From Micromonospora humi (lineage in GTDB: Bacteria > Actinomycetota > Actinomycetes > Mycobacteriales > Micromonosporaceae): a DNA stretch of 64,000 bases. Below the pieces are notes generated by a model. That model did not search any database and was not told the DNA's origin. It was given only the letters and a program-made list of their open reading frames with translations. The position numbers and the translations under genes were made by a program. The stretch is from positions 310,001 to 374,000 of the forward strand of contig NZ_FMDM01000003.1 of the NCBI RefSeq assembly GCF_900090105.1. Reading direction: 5' to 3'. This document shows, in pieces, positions 1-12,612 of this stretch. Within the stretch, counting starts at the first letter, position 1. Every line of letters starts with the position of its first letter.

Positions 1-337
1 GGTGCCCGAGTCGCAGCAGGACGCGGTCACCGCGCTCTCCGGCTCCGGGCCGGCCTACTTCTACCTGCTGGTCGAGGCGATGATCGACGCCGGCATCCTG
101 CTCGGGCTGCCGCGCCAGGTGGCGCACGAGTTGATCGTGCAGACCGCGATCGGCTCGGCGGTGATGCTGCGCGACTCCGGCGAGCACCCGGTGAAGCTGC
201 GCGAGGCGGTCACCTCGCCGGCCGGCACCACCATCTCCGCCATCCGCGAGTTGGAGAACCACGGCGTACGCGCGGCCATGCTGGCGGCGTTGGAGGCCGC
301 GCGCGACCGCGCCCGCGAACTCGCCGCCCAGGTGTGA
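1..337 (+). CDS. proC: pyrroline-5-carboxylate reductase, C-terminal part
   Basis: This is the 3' end of proC, cut by the window edge; the reading frame is open from the first complete codon at position 2. The enzyme reduces pyrroline-5-carboxylate to proline with NAD(P)H in the cytoplasm. The visible part is the C-terminal dimerisation and active-site domain, shown by SGSGPAYFY near the left edge and the family signature VTSPAGTTISAI. The N-terminal dinucleotide-binding domain lies outside the window. The stop codon at 335-337 is followed closely by a DUF2203 gene on the same strand. Confidence 0.93.
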   Translation, partial: VPESQQDAVTALSGSGPAYFYLLVEAMIDAGILLGLPRQVAHELIVQTAIGSAVMLRDSGEHPVKLREAVTSPAGTTISAIRELENHGVRAAMLAALEAARDRARELAAQV

Positions 338-383
338 GGCGGCGGCCCCGCCGAGCGCCGCTCCCGTGCCCCATACTGGCCCG

Positions 384-734
384 GTGTTCACTCTCGCCCA
401 GGCGCGACACCTGGTGGCCACCCTGCGGCCCCGCGTCAACGAGCTGATCAAGCTGCGTGCCGACCTCGCCGAGCTGCGGGTCGACCTGGCCGACCACGGC
501 GCCAGCGCGCTCGGCGGGCTCGCCGAGGTGAAGGCGCTGGAGGCCCGGCTGCACGCCGTGGTGGAGGAGTTCCACCAGCACGACATCGAGGTCAAGGGGA
601 TCGCCCCGGTGCTGCTCGACTTCCCCGGTGAGCGGGCCGGCCGGGCGGTGCTCTGGTGCTGGTTGGAGGGGGACACCGACGTCCGCTGGTACCACCGGGT
701 GGAGTGCGGCTTCGCCGGCCGCCGTCCGGTCTGA
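384..734 (+). CDS. DUF2203 family protein
   Basis: A small cytoplasmic protein of about 116 residues that matches the DUF2203 family, which has no known function. It begins with the typical VFTLAQARHLV, followed by a helical, charged middle and a C-terminal stretch (VLLDFPGERAG, VLWCWLEGD) ending in HRVECGFAGRRP. An upstream in-frame GTG at 366 would add six residues. I prefer GTG 384 because family members start at this Phe-Thr-Leu and because CATACT lies six bases before it. The gene lies 46 bases after proC and faces a convergent reductase gene across a strong hairpin. Confidence 0.75.
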   Translation: MFTLAQARHLVATLRPRVNELIKLRADLAELRVDLADHGASALGGLAEVKALEARLHAVVEEFHQHDIEVKGIAPVLLDFPGERAGRAVLWCWLEGDTDVRWYHRVECGFAGRRPV

Positions 735-792
735 ACCGTCCGGTCCGCGCCGCTGCCGCCGGTCCGCGCCGGCGGCCGACGACGAGCCCGGT

Positions 793-824
793 GCCCGGCG
801 GCCGATCGTGACCGGCCGCCGGGC
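793..824. terminator. bidirectional hairpin terminator
   Basis: A perfect 12-bp stem (793-804 pairs with 813-824) with an 8-nt loop lies between two convergent genes. There is no T-run, as is usual for actinomycete terminators. Confidence 0.6.
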
Positions 825-833
825 GCGCGTGGG

Positions 834-1517
834 TCAGCTGTCGGCGTAGCGGCGGGCGGCGGCGAGGGCGTCGCGCAACCGTCGCGCGTCGACCGTCGCG
901 GGCCGTTCCCAGTCGCCGTCGGTGGCGTAGATGCCGGCGTACGCGGTGGTGTCGCGCTGGAACCGCCAGCCCTCGGCGAGCGGCCCGACGTCGACGGCGT
1001 CGTAGCCCAGCGAGTCGAGGAACGCGGTGACGCTGGCCTTGGCGGCCTCGTCGTCGCCGGCGATCGGCAGGGCGGTGCGGTCCGTCGCGCCGGCCGGGCG
1101 GCCCAGGGCGCGCAGGTGCGCGAAGTAGATGTTGTTGAAGGCCTTGACCACGCGCGACTCCGACAGGTGCCGCTGGAGCAGTTCGCTGGTGGTGGTGGAC
1201 TCGTCGTCCAGTTCGGCGAAGCGCCCGTCCCGGTCCGGGTAGTAGTTTCCGGTGTCGATCACGATCTTTCCGGCGAGCGGGGCGGCCGGCACCTCACGGT
1301 AGGCGCGCAGCGGGATCGTGACGACCACGAGGTCGCCGGCGGTCGCCGCCTCCGCCGCGGTGGCCGCCCGGGCCCGGGGGCCCAGTTCGGCGACCAGTTC
1401 CTTGAGCGTTTCCGGTCCTCGTGAGTTGCTGAGTACCACGTCGTGGCCGGCTTCCACCGCGAGCCGGGCCACCGTGCCGCCGATGTTGCCGCTGCCGATC
1501 AGTCCCACAGTCGTCAT
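834..1517 (-). CDS. NADP/F420-type oxidoreductase (NADPH-dependent F420 reductase-like)
   Basis: A 227-residue cytoplasmic protein of the coenzyme F420/NADP oxidoreductase family. The N-terminus is a Rossmann fold, TTVGLIGSGNIGGTVAR, followed by LSNSRG, whose Ser and Arg are suited to the 2'-phosphate of NADP. Later segments VVVTIPL and VVKAFNN are typical of the family. The start ATG at 1515-1517 sits directly before this fold; a longer reading to 1592 adds residues of non-family character. True F420:NADP reductases and simple NADPH reductases are hard to separate by eye, so the electron acceptor is uncertain. An 18-bp dyad lies upstream and may be an operator. Confidence 0.75.
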   Translation of the reverse strand: MTTVGLIGSGNIGGTVARLAVEAGHDVVLSNSRGPETLKELVAELGPRARAATAAEAATAGDLVVVTIPLRAYREVPAAPLAGKIVIDTGNYYPDRDGRFAELDDESTTTSELLQRHLSESRVVKAFNNIYFAHLRALGRPAGATDRTALPIAGDDEAAKASVTAFLDSLGYDAVDVGPLAEGWRFQRDTTAYAGIYATDGDWERPATVDARRLRDALAAARRYADS

Positions 1518-1608
1518 GTCCGGTGCCAACCCCGTCGACGCCCCGCGGCATTCCCTGGCGGAATCCTTCATTGAAAGATCGCCGACCGGCATCGATTTGT
1601 ATGGACAA

Positions 1609-1626
1609 GTCTCAATGGACTGAGAC
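1609..1626. promoter_or_regulatory. candidate operator dyad upstream of the reductase gene
   Basis: GTCTCA and TGAGAC form a perfect 6-bp inverted repeat with a 6-bp spacer. The hexamer ATGGAC is also repeated directly at 1601 and 1615. The site lies between the divergent reductase and lipase genes. Its regulator is unknown. Confidence 0.4.
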
Positions 1627-1660
1627 CGCGAATCGGTGATCTTCCATGTTTGGTGATCTC

Positions 1661-1672
1661 ATTGATATCAAT
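1661..1672. promoter_or_regulatory. 12-bp palindrome upstream of the lipase gene
   Basis: ATTGATATCAAT is a perfect palindrome in an A+T-rich pocket 36 bases before the lipase start. This is unusual base composition for the window, so it is a candidate operator or promoter element. Confidence 0.35.
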
Positions 1673-1707
1673 CTCTCACCACCACTTCCCACCCCCAGGA
1701 GTGCGAC

Positions 1708-2511
1708 GTGCGGAGATCCCGTCTTGCCACCATCGCCCTGACCCTGGCCGCCTCGGTCGGGTTCACGCTGCCGCTGGCCGCCCCCGCCCAGGCGGCCCCG
1801 TCCGACCGTTACGTCGCGCTCGGCGACTCGTACGCCTCCGGCGTCGGCGCCGACAGCTACACCTCCGAGAGCGGCAACTGCCTGCGCAGCACGAACGCCT
1901 ATCCGGCGCTCTACAACGCGAACATCCAACCGGCCTCCTACCGCTCGGTCGCCTGCTCCGGCGCCACCACCGCGGACGTCATCAACAACCAGCTCTCCGC
2001 GCTCTCCTCGACCACCACGCTGGTCAGCGTCACGATCGGCGGCAACGACGTCGGCTTCGCCAACATCATGAGCACCTGCGTGCTCCAGGGTGAGTCGCAG
2101 TGCGTGGCGGCGGTGAACTCGGCCATGAACGTGGCCCGCACCCAGATGCCGGGCCGGCTCGCCAACGTCTACAACGGCATCCGCAACCGCGCCCCCTCGG
2201 CCCGCGTCGTGGTGGTCGGCTACCCGGTCTTCTACCAGCTCGGCACCGTCTGCGTCGGGCTCACCGCGACCTCGCGGGCGAAGATCAACGAGGGCATCAA
2301 CCTGCTCGACGACATCACCCGGACGGCCGCCACCTCCGCCGGCTTCACGTTCGCCGACGTCCGGTCCATCTTCGTCGGTCACCAGCTGTGCAGCTACGGC
2401 ACCAAGTGGCTGCACGCGTTGAACGTGCTGAACCTGACCATCTCCTACCACCCGACGGCCGCGGGCCAGTCCGGCGGCTACTACCCGGTCTTCCGGTCCG
2501 CCGCCGGCTGA
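1708..2511 (+). CDS. secreted SGNH/GDSL-family lipase or esterase
   Basis: A 267-residue exported hydrolase. Residues 1-29 form a Sec signal peptide (basic MRRSR, hydrophobic core, APAQA end). The mature part has the SGNH blocks: GDSY with nucleophile Ser41, GGND at 111-114, and SYHP with the catalytic His248. Six cysteines are spaced as in actinomycete lipases with three disulfides. The GTG start at 1708 has an AGGAG ribosome site six bases upstream. Like related Streptomyces enzymes it probably cleaves acyl esters outside the cell; the substrate cannot be read from sequence. It is single and convergent with the peroxidase gene. Confidence 0.88.
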   Translation: MRRSRLATIALTLAASVGFTLPLAAPAQAAPSDRYVALGDSYASGVGADSYTSESGNCLRSTNAYPALYNANIQPASYRSVACSGATTADVINNQLSALSSTTTLVSVTIGGNDVGFANIMSTCVLQGESQCVAAVNSAMNVARTQMPGRLANVYNGIRNRAPSARVVVVGYPVFYQLGTVCVGLTATSRAKINEGINLLDDITRTAATSAGFTFADVRSIFVGHQLCSYGTKWLHALNVLNLTISYHPTAAGQSGGYYPVFRSAAG

Positions 2512-2530
2512 GCGAGGCGCCCGGCCCGCG

Positions 2531-2563
2531 AGCGGCATGCCCCGGTACGGGGGGCATGCCGCT
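2531..2563. terminator. bidirectional hairpin terminator
   Basis: A perfect 13-bp stem, 2531-2543 with 2551-2563, and a 7-nt loop lie between the convergent lipase and peroxidase genes. Confidence 0.7.
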
Positions 2564-2574
2564 CCGCCGTGCGC

Positions 2575-3063
2575 TCAGGCCGGCAGGACCTTCTCGATCG
2601 CCGCGCGCAGCTCGGCGTCCTCGGGCGTGACCTGCGGGGCGAACCGGGCGGCCGCCGTGCCGTCCGGCGCGACGATGAACTTCTCGAAGTTCCAGCGCAC
2701 GTCGCCGGTGTGTCCCTCGGCGTCCGGCGTGGACACCAGCTCGGCGTAGAGCGGGTGCCGGTCCGGCCCGTTGACGTCGACCTTCTCGGTGAGCGGGAAG
2801 GTGACGCCGTAGTTGACCTGGCAGAACTCCTCGATCTCCGCGGCCTCGCCCGGCTCCTGACCGGCGAACTGGTTGCACGGCACGCCGAGCACGGTGAGCC
2901 CGCGCCCGGCGTAGGTGTCGGCGAGCGCCTGCAGGCCCGCGTACTGCGGGGTGAGGCCGCAGCGGGAGGCCACGTTGACCACCAGCAGGGCGCGGCCGCG
3001 GTAGCGGTCGAGGTCGGCCGGGCCGCCGGCGAGGGCGTCGATGGGTACGTCGAAAACGGTCAT
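2575..3063 (-). CDS. glutathione peroxidase-family thiol peroxidase
   Basis: A 162-residue thioredoxin-fold peroxidase that reduces hydrogen peroxide or organic peroxides. The peroxidatic residue is Cys35 (SRCGLT). Gln69 (AGQEP), Trp124 and Asn125 (WNFEKF) complete the usual tetrad, and Cys81 (FCQVNYGV) is placed as the resolving cysteine of thioredoxin-dependent members. In actinomycetes the electrons therefore probably come from thioredoxin rather than glutathione. Its ATG lies six bases after TAGCCT on the minus strand, which suggests a leaderless mRNA. It is a single gene. Confidence 0.9.
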   Translation of the reverse strand: MTVFDVPIDALAGGPADLDRYRGRALLVVNVASRCGLTPQYAGLQALADTYAGRGLTVLGVPCNQFAGQEPGEAAEIEEFCQVNYGVTFPLTEKVDVNGPDRHPLYAELVSTPDAEGHTGDVRWNFEKFIVAPDGTAAARFAPQVTPEDAELRAAIEKVLPA

Positions 3064-3069
3064 GCGACG

Positions 3070-3075
3070 AGGCTA
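3070..3075 (-). promoter_or_regulatory. -10 element of the peroxidase gene
   Basis: TAGCCT on the minus strand ends six bases before the ATG at 3063, the spacing of a leaderless promoter. Confidence 0.5.
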
Positions 3076-3129
3076 CGGGCCGTCGGGCGGCTCGCCCCGC
3101 GCCACCCGTGAAATCGACGCATCTACATC

Positions 3130-3159
3130 TTGACGAACTGATGACGGCGTGAGTAGCGT
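3130..3159 (+). promoter_or_regulatory. promoter of the chitinase gene
   Basis: TTGACG (3130-3135) and TAGCGT (3154-3159) are separated by 18 bases, a good vegetative promoter. Transcription would start near 3166, just before the palindrome at 3175-3185. Confidence 0.55.
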
Positions 3160-3174
3160 CTCAGCAATCAATTT

Positions 3175-3185
3175 GGAAAGTTTCC
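3175..3185. promoter_or_regulatory. candidate operator of the chitinase gene
   Basis: GGAAAGTTTCC is a perfect odd-centred palindrome. It falls about 10-20 bases downstream of the predicted transcription start, where a repressor would block elongation or initiation. No matching regulator gene lies next to it. Confidence 0.45.
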
Positions 3186-3206
3186 TAACTATTGGGGAGA
3201 CGCCGT

Positions 3207-4847
<1,641 letters not shown>

Positions 4848-4880
4848 GCCGAGGTCGACGCACCAACGCACCACCCACCC

Positions 4881-4913
4881 GGCGGGGAGGGGCCGCACCG
4901 GCCCCTCCCCGCC
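4881..4913. terminator. bidirectional hairpin terminator
   Basis: A perfect 14-bp G+C stem (4881-4894 with 4900-4913) and a 5-nt loop lie between the convergent chitinase and AraC genes. Confidence 0.75.
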
Positions 4914-4920
4914 CGCGTGG

Positions 4921-5895
4921 TCAACCCCGGGCGGCCCGGTGCCGGTGCTCGCCCGGGGACGACCCGTAGGCGGCCCGGAACACGCGGTTGAAGTGCGCCG
5001 GGTGCGCGAAACCGCACCGGGCGGCGATCTGCGCGACGCTCAGCCGCCCCAGCGTCGGGTCGGCCAGTTCCCGGGCCGCCCGCTCCAGCCGACCGGTGCG
5101 GATCAGCGCGCCGACGGTCGTACCGGTGCCCTCGAAGAGCCGGTGCAGCGACCGCACCGACAGGTGGTGCGCCGCCGCGACGGTGGCCGGGGTGAGGTCC
5201 GGATCGGCCAGGTGCTGCCGGACGAACGCCGTCACCCGCGCCCGGAGTCCGGTCACCCGGGTGTCGGCCGGCAGGTCCCGCTCGACGTCCAGCCGCCCGG
5301 CCAGGGCGCCGGCGACCAGGTCCAGGGCGATCCGGTCGAGGTGCAAGGCGTCGGACTGCGCGTACTGCTCCGGGTGCGCCGCGACGCGCCCCAGGAACGC
5401 GGCGAGCAGCGCGCCCATCCCGGTGCGGGCCGGGATGGGCGCGGCGCACAACTGCGCCAGCCGGCGCGGAGCCAACGGCACCGCCCGGTGCGGCACCAGG
5501 ACGGTCAACGTCTCCACCGCCCCCGGCGTCGCACCGTCCGGCCGCAGCCGGGAGCCGTGCGGTCGGACGGTGTCGACGAGGGTGAACGCGGACGGGTCGA
5601 GCGGCCCCTCGCGGCGCTGCTGGGTCACCACGCCGCGTCCGGACAGCGGCAGGGCGAGCTGGTACAGCTCCGGGTCGCCACTGTCGATCATCTGGGCCGG
5701 GCGGGTGAACTCCAGCGACGGGTAACGCCAGACGCCGAGGCGGATCGTGCCGAGATCGATGACGCGGGCCGAGGCGGTGAAGTCGTCCGCGTACGCGCTG
5801 CGGATGGTGGCCGTCGACGACTGCCGGGCGACGAGGTCCTGCCAGAAGTCGAACCGCTCGGCCGGGGGCAGCCACGCGGTGTCGACCGACGTCAC
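4921..5895 (-). CDS. AraC-family transcriptional regulator
   Basis: A 324-residue regulator. The N-terminal two thirds resemble the AraC-binding-like domain of activators in the feaR/nitR group (FDFWQDLVAR near the start, later LPLSGRGVV). The C-terminal 100 residues hold two helix-turn-helix motifs, around LSVRSLHRLF and VAQIAARCGFAHPAHFNRVF, ending in the usual SSPGEHR. The ligand is unknown. It converges on the chitinase gene, so there is no positional reason to think it controls chitin use. Confidence 0.88.
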   Translation of the reverse strand: MTSVDTAWLPPAERFDFWQDLVARQSSTATIRSAYADDFTASARVIDLGTIRLGVWRYPSLEFTRPAQMIDSGDPELYQLALPLSGRGVVTQQRREGPLDPSAFTLVDTVRPHGSRLRPDGATPGAVETLTVLVPHRAVPLAPRRLAQLCAAPIPARTGMGALLAAFLGRVAAHPEQYAQSDALHLDRIALDLVAGALAGRLDVERDLPADTRVTGLRARVTAFVRQHLADPDLTPATVAAAHHLSVRSLHRLFEGTGTTVGALIRTGRLERAARELADPTLGRLSVAQIAARCGFAHPAHFNRVFRAAYGSSPGEHRHRAARG

Positions 5896-5964
5896 GGTGA
5901 GGATGGTTCGTCACCTCCGCCGAAGGGTGCGGTCCGGTGCCGCCACGCCACCCGAGACTAGTGA

Positions 5965-9115
<3,151 letters not shown>

Positions 9116-9118
9116 CGA

Positions 9119-10000
9119 TCAGGGGTGGAGGCGCCTGAGGGTGGCGATGTCGGCCGCGTGGCCGACGTGCTTCTCGCTGGGCGTCTCCACCAGCACCGGC
9201 ACGCCCGCCGTCGCCGGGTGGCGCATCAGCTCCGCGAACGCCGGTTCGCCGATGCTGCCCTTGCCGATGTTCTCATGCCGGTCCCGGGTGGAACCGCACA
9301 GGTCCTTCGAGTCGTTGGCGTGCACCAGCCGTAGCCGGTCGGCGCCCACGGTGTCGACGAGCGTGTCCAGCGTGGCGGTCATGCCACCCTCGGCGGCCAG
9401 GTCGTGCCCGGCGGCCCAGGCGTGGCAGGTGTCGAAGCAGACGCCCAGCATCGGGTGCCGGTCGACCGCGTCCAGGTAGGGGCCGAGGTGCTCGACCCGG
9501 GAGGCCAACGACCGACCGCCCCCGGCGCTCGGCTCGACCAGCAGCATCGGCCCACCGGTCGCCGCCGTCTCGTCGAGCAGCGGCAGCAGCGACTCCCGCA
9601 CCTGCCGCAGGGCCGCCTCGGCGTGCCCGTCGTCGACCGAGCTGCCGGCGTGGAACACCACGCCCTGGGCGCCGATGGCCCGACCCCGCCGCAGCGCGTG
9701 GGCCAGCGTCTCGGCCGACCGGGTGACCGTGGCCGGGGTGGGGGAGCCGAGGTTGACCAGCAGCGAGGCGTGGACGAACACGGGCAGGCCCCGCTCGCCG
9801 CAGCCGTCGCGGAACAGCGCGTCCTGCGTCGGGTCACCCGCCGGCAGTGCCCAGCCGCGCGAGTTGGAGACGTAGACCTGCACCACCTCCGAGGCGGCCG
9901 CGTCGGCGTAGGGCAGCGCCGCCCGGGCCAGCCCGCCGGAGGTGGGGGTGTGCGAGCCCACCCGCCGGGCTGGCAGGACCGGCTCGCTCCTCGCGCTCAC
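9119..10000 (-). CDS. nfo: deoxyribonuclease IV (endonuclease IV, AP endonuclease)
   Basis: A 293-residue TIM-barrel base-excision repair enzyme that nicks DNA at abasic sites. The zinc-site motifs are visible: VGSHTPTSGG near the N-terminus, VYVSNSRGW, VFHAGSSVDDG, LLVEPSAGGG, CFDTCHAWAAGHD, HANDSKDLCGSTRDRHENIG and VLVETPSEK. The start GTG at 9998-10000 overlaps the kinase stop as GTGA, so the two are translationally coupled. The link between a cell-wall sensing kinase and a DNA repair nuclease is unusual but may be only positional. Confidence 0.92.
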   Translation of the reverse strand: MSARSEPVLPARRVGSHTPTSGGLARAALPYADAAASEVVQVYVSNSRGWALPAGDPTQDALFRDGCGERGLPVFVHASLLVNLGSPTPATVTRSAETLAHALRRGRAIGAQGVVFHAGSSVDDGHAEAALRQVRESLLPLLDETAATGGPMLLVEPSAGGGRSLASRVEHLGPYLDAVDRHPMLGVCFDTCHAWAAGHDLAAEGGMTATLDTLVDTVGADRLRLVHANDSKDLCGSTRDRHENIGKGSIGEPAFAELMRHPATAGVPVLVETPSEKHVGHAADIATLRRLHP

Positions 10001-11982
10001 AGGCAGGTCACCGTGACCGTGGTGCCCGGCGGCACCGGGGTGTTCTCGGCCGGGTTCTGCAGCCGGGCCACCCCGTTCGGGTTGAGCTGCACGTTGACCG
10101 GGAAGCCCTGGCTCTCCAGCGTCTGCTTGGCCTGCTGGCAGGGCATGTCGACCACCCGGGGGACGGCCACCTGGGGCGGACCCTTGCTGATCTCCAGCTT
10201 GACCTTGGCGCCCTTCTCCACGCCGGTGCCGTCGGCCGGGCTCTGGCCGAGGATCTCGTCCTTCGGCTTGTCGGAGTCCTTGTAGTTCTCCTCCGCGGTC
10301 AGCTCGAGCTTCGCCAGGATGCCGCGCGCCTCGTTGATGTTCTTGCCGACCAGGTTGGGCACGGTGACCGGGGCGCGGCCCTTGCTGAGGATCAGCGTCA
10401 CCTTCGACCCGGGCTTGACCACCGTGCCCACCTTCGGGTCGGTGGCCAGCACCACGCCGGCCGGCAGCGCGTCGTCGTAGCGGGAGGCACCCTTGGCGGG
10501 CACCAGCTTGGCGCCGCTCAGGTCGGCCTGGGCCAGCTCGTAGTCCTTGCCGACGACGTCCGGCACCGGCAGCCGCTCCGGGCCGAGCGACAGCGTCAGG
10601 GTGATGGTGCCGCCCTTGACGATCCGGGCGGCCGACCCGGGCGCCTGCCCGAGCACCGTGTCCTTCGGCACCGTCTCGTCGTAGCGGGGGTCGGCGTAGC
10701 GCAGCGTGAAGCCGCCGCGCTGGGCCTGCGCCTCGGCCTCCGCCTTGGTCATGCTGACCAGCTGCGGCGCGACCGTGTAGCGGCCCACCCCGAACCACCA
10801 ACCACCGAGCGCGGCCACCAGGCCGAGCACCACGGCCGCCGCGGCGACGGCCAGCCGGCCGCGCGGCGAGCCCATGACCCGGGTACGCAGGGCGGCCAGC
10901 CGGGCGCCCGGCCCTTCCGGCTCGTCGGCGCGACGCCGGTGCGGGCGCTGCTGCCCGCCGCCCTCGGGCAGCCGGGCCCAGGCCGGCCGCTCGGCCGGAC
11001 GGACCGCGGCCACCACCTGGGTCGGCTGGCTCAGCACCGCCGTGTCGTCGCTGATCTGGCGCAGCACGGCGGTGTGCGCGTGCGGGTCGCCCAGCTCGTC
11101 GCGGGTGGCCTGCACCTCGGTCAGCAGCGTGCCGGCGTCGGCCGGGCGGGCCGCCGGATCGCGCCGGGTGGCGCGGGCGACGAGCGCGTCGAGGACCGGC
11201 GGCAGCGCCGGGACCAGCGTCGACGGCGCCGGCACGTCGCGGTCGACGTGCTGCCAGGCGACCTCGACCGGGCGGTCGCCGTCGTAGGGCACCCGGCCGG
11301 TGAGCATCTCGAACAGCACGATGCCGGCCGAGTAGACGTCGGTGCGCGGGTCCGCGTGCCCCTGGGTGACCAGCTCCGGCGCCACGTAGGCCACGGTCGC
11401 CATGAGCTGGTTGCCGTTCTCCTCCTCGGCGCTGGCCTCGACGGCCCGGGCCAGGCCGAAGTCGGCCACCTTGACCACGCTGTCGACCAGGTTGCGGCTG
11501 CCGCCGGCGGGCGCCTCGGCGACCAGCACGTTCTCCGGCTTGACGTCGCGGTGCACGAGACCGGCCCGGTGCGCGGCGGCGATCGCGGCGAGCATCTGCT
11601 CGGCGATCGCGAGCGCCTCGTCCGGGTTGAGCCGGCGTCGCTCGGCGAGCACGTCGCGCAGCGTGCGGCCGCGGACGTACTCCATCACCAGGTAGGGCAG
11701 GCCGGCGTGGATGCCCTGGTCGTAGACCGCTACCACGTTCGGGTGGGTGAGCCGGGCGATGGTCTTCGCCTCGTCGGTGAAGCGCTCGACGAAGCCGGCC
11801 ATCCGGGCCCGCGCCTGCGGTGCCTGGGTCGGGTGAATGATCTTGACCGCCACGGTGCGCTCCAGGCGCTCGTCGGTGGCGGTGTACACGGTCGCCATGC
11901 CGCCACGGGCCACGCGACCGCGAATGCGGTAGCGCCCGTCGAGCAGCGAGCCCAGCAACGTGTCGGCGACCTGTGTGTCCAT
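9997..11982 (-). CDS. PASTA-domain Ser/Thr protein kinase
   Basis: A 661-residue membrane kinase. Residues 18-280 form the cytoplasmic kinase domain, with a glycine loop GRVARGGMATVY, ATP lysine Lys47, HRDVKPEN with catalytic Asp146, and DFG Asp174. An Ala/Pro-rich juxtamembrane part leads to one transmembrane helix near residues 373-397. Four extracellular PASTA repeats follow (DVVG, NLVG and VVDM-type starts, TLSLGP and LILSKG-type ends), which in relatives bind muropeptides or lipid II. Its place beside aroG and an Rv2175c-like gene matches M. tuberculosis pknL, which as I recall lacks PASTA repeats. TAGACT lies eight bases before the ATG. Confidence 0.94.
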   Translation of the reverse strand: MDTQVADTLLGSLLDGRYRIRGRVARGGMATVYTATDERLERTVAVKIIHPTQAPQARARMAGFVERFTDEAKTIARLTHPNVVAVYDQGIHAGLPYLVMEYVRGRTLRDVLAERRRLNPDEALAIAEQMLAAIAAAHRAGLVHRDVKPENVLVAEAPAGGSRNLVDSVVKVADFGLARAVEASAEEENGNQLMATVAYVAPELVTQGHADPRTDVYSAGIVLFEMLTGRVPYDGDRPVEVAWQHVDRDVPAPSTLVPALPPVLDALVARATRRDPAARPADAGTLLTEVQATRDELGDPHAHTAVLRQISDDTAVLSQPTQVVAAVRPAERPAWARLPEGGGQQRPHRRRADEPEGPGARLAALRTRVMGSPRGRLAVAAAAVVLGLVAALGGWWFGVGRYTVAPQLVSMTKAEAEAQAQRGGFTLRYADPRYDETVPKDTVLGQAPGSAARIVKGGTITLTLSLGPERLPVPDVVGKDYELAQADLSGAKLVPAKGASRYDDALPAGVVLATDPKVGTVVKPGSKVTLILSKGRAPVTVPNLVGKNINEARGILAKLELTAEENYKDSDKPKDEILGQSPADGTGVEKGAKVKLEISKGPPQVAVPRVVDMPCQQAKQTLESQGFPVNVQLNPNGVARLQNPAENTPVPPGTTVTVTCL

Positions 11983-11990
11983 CGGCAGGC

Positions 11991-11996
11991 AGTCTA
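11991..11996 (-). promoter_or_regulatory. -10 element of the PASTA kinase gene
   Basis: TAGACT on the minus strand ends eight bases before the ATG at 11982, consistent with a leaderless or nearly leaderless transcript. Confidence 0.45.
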
Positions 11997-12125
11997 TGTG
12001 TCGGGACGGTGAAGGTTGAACAGGATGCTACCGCCGGGGTCCGACGAGGGTGGGCCGGCACGCTACCGGGAGGCTTCCAGGGGTGCCGTGCACCCGCCGG
12101 CGGCGGCACGTGGCAGGGTGGTCGG

Positions 12126-12506
12126 GTGACCGATTCCGTACCCGCCGAGACCGGGGCCGACCTGCCCGGACCGACCGACCCGGCCGGCTGGCTGACCCTG
12201 CCGGACGTGGCCGAGCGCCTCGAACTGTCGATCAGCAAGGTGCACCAGATGATCCGGGACCGGGAGCTGCTCGCGGTGCGCCGCGACGGTGTCCGCCGGA
12301 TCCCGGCCGAGCTGGTGGCCAACCGCAACGTGCTCAAGCACCTACCCGGCGTGCTCAACCTGCTCGCCGACGCCGGGTACGACGACGAGGAGGCGCTGCG
12401 CTGGCTCTACCGGGAGGACCCGAGCCTCCCCGGCACTCCCGCCGCCGCGCTCGCCGGCGACCTGGCCCGCGAGGTCAAGCGCCGCGCCCAGGCCGTCGCC
12501 TTCTGA
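12126..12506 (+). CDS. Rv2175c-like winged-helix DNA-binding protein
   Basis: A 126-residue protein with an excisionase/MerR-like helix-turn-helix (GWLTLPDVAERLELSISKVHQMIRDR) and a short C-terminal domain (HLPGVLNLLADAGYDDEEALRW). Both parts resemble M. tuberculosis Rv2175c, a DNA-binding protein phosphorylated by the adjacent kinase PknL. The same divergent pairing with a Ser/Thr kinase is seen here, so it is a likely kinase substrate. That role is inferred from context. The GTG at 12126 follows CAGGGT by six bases. Confidence 0.8.
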   Translation: MTDSVPAETGADLPGPTDPAGWLTLPDVAERLELSISKVHQMIRDRELLAVRRDGVRRIPAELVANRNVLKHLPGVLNLLADAGYDDEEALRWLYREDPSLPGTPAAALAGDLAREVKRRAQAVAF

Positions 12507-12516
12507 CCCACCCCTG

Positions 12517-12576
12517 TCGATCATGAGGTTGGCGGCACTGTTGGAGATCGATTCCGCCGCCAACTTCATGATCGAC
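12517..12576. repeat. dispersed inverted repeat, family A, copy 1
   Basis: Two 21-bp arms (12517-12537 and 12556-12576) pair with one mismatch around an 18-nt loop. The arm starts GTCGATCATGAGG. It lies between convergent genes and may act as a terminator. A near-identical arm recurs at 21411. Confidence 0.7.
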
Positions 12577-12612
12577 CGCGCGGGTGGGGGCGCGGGCGGG
12601 GTGCGGGCGGGG

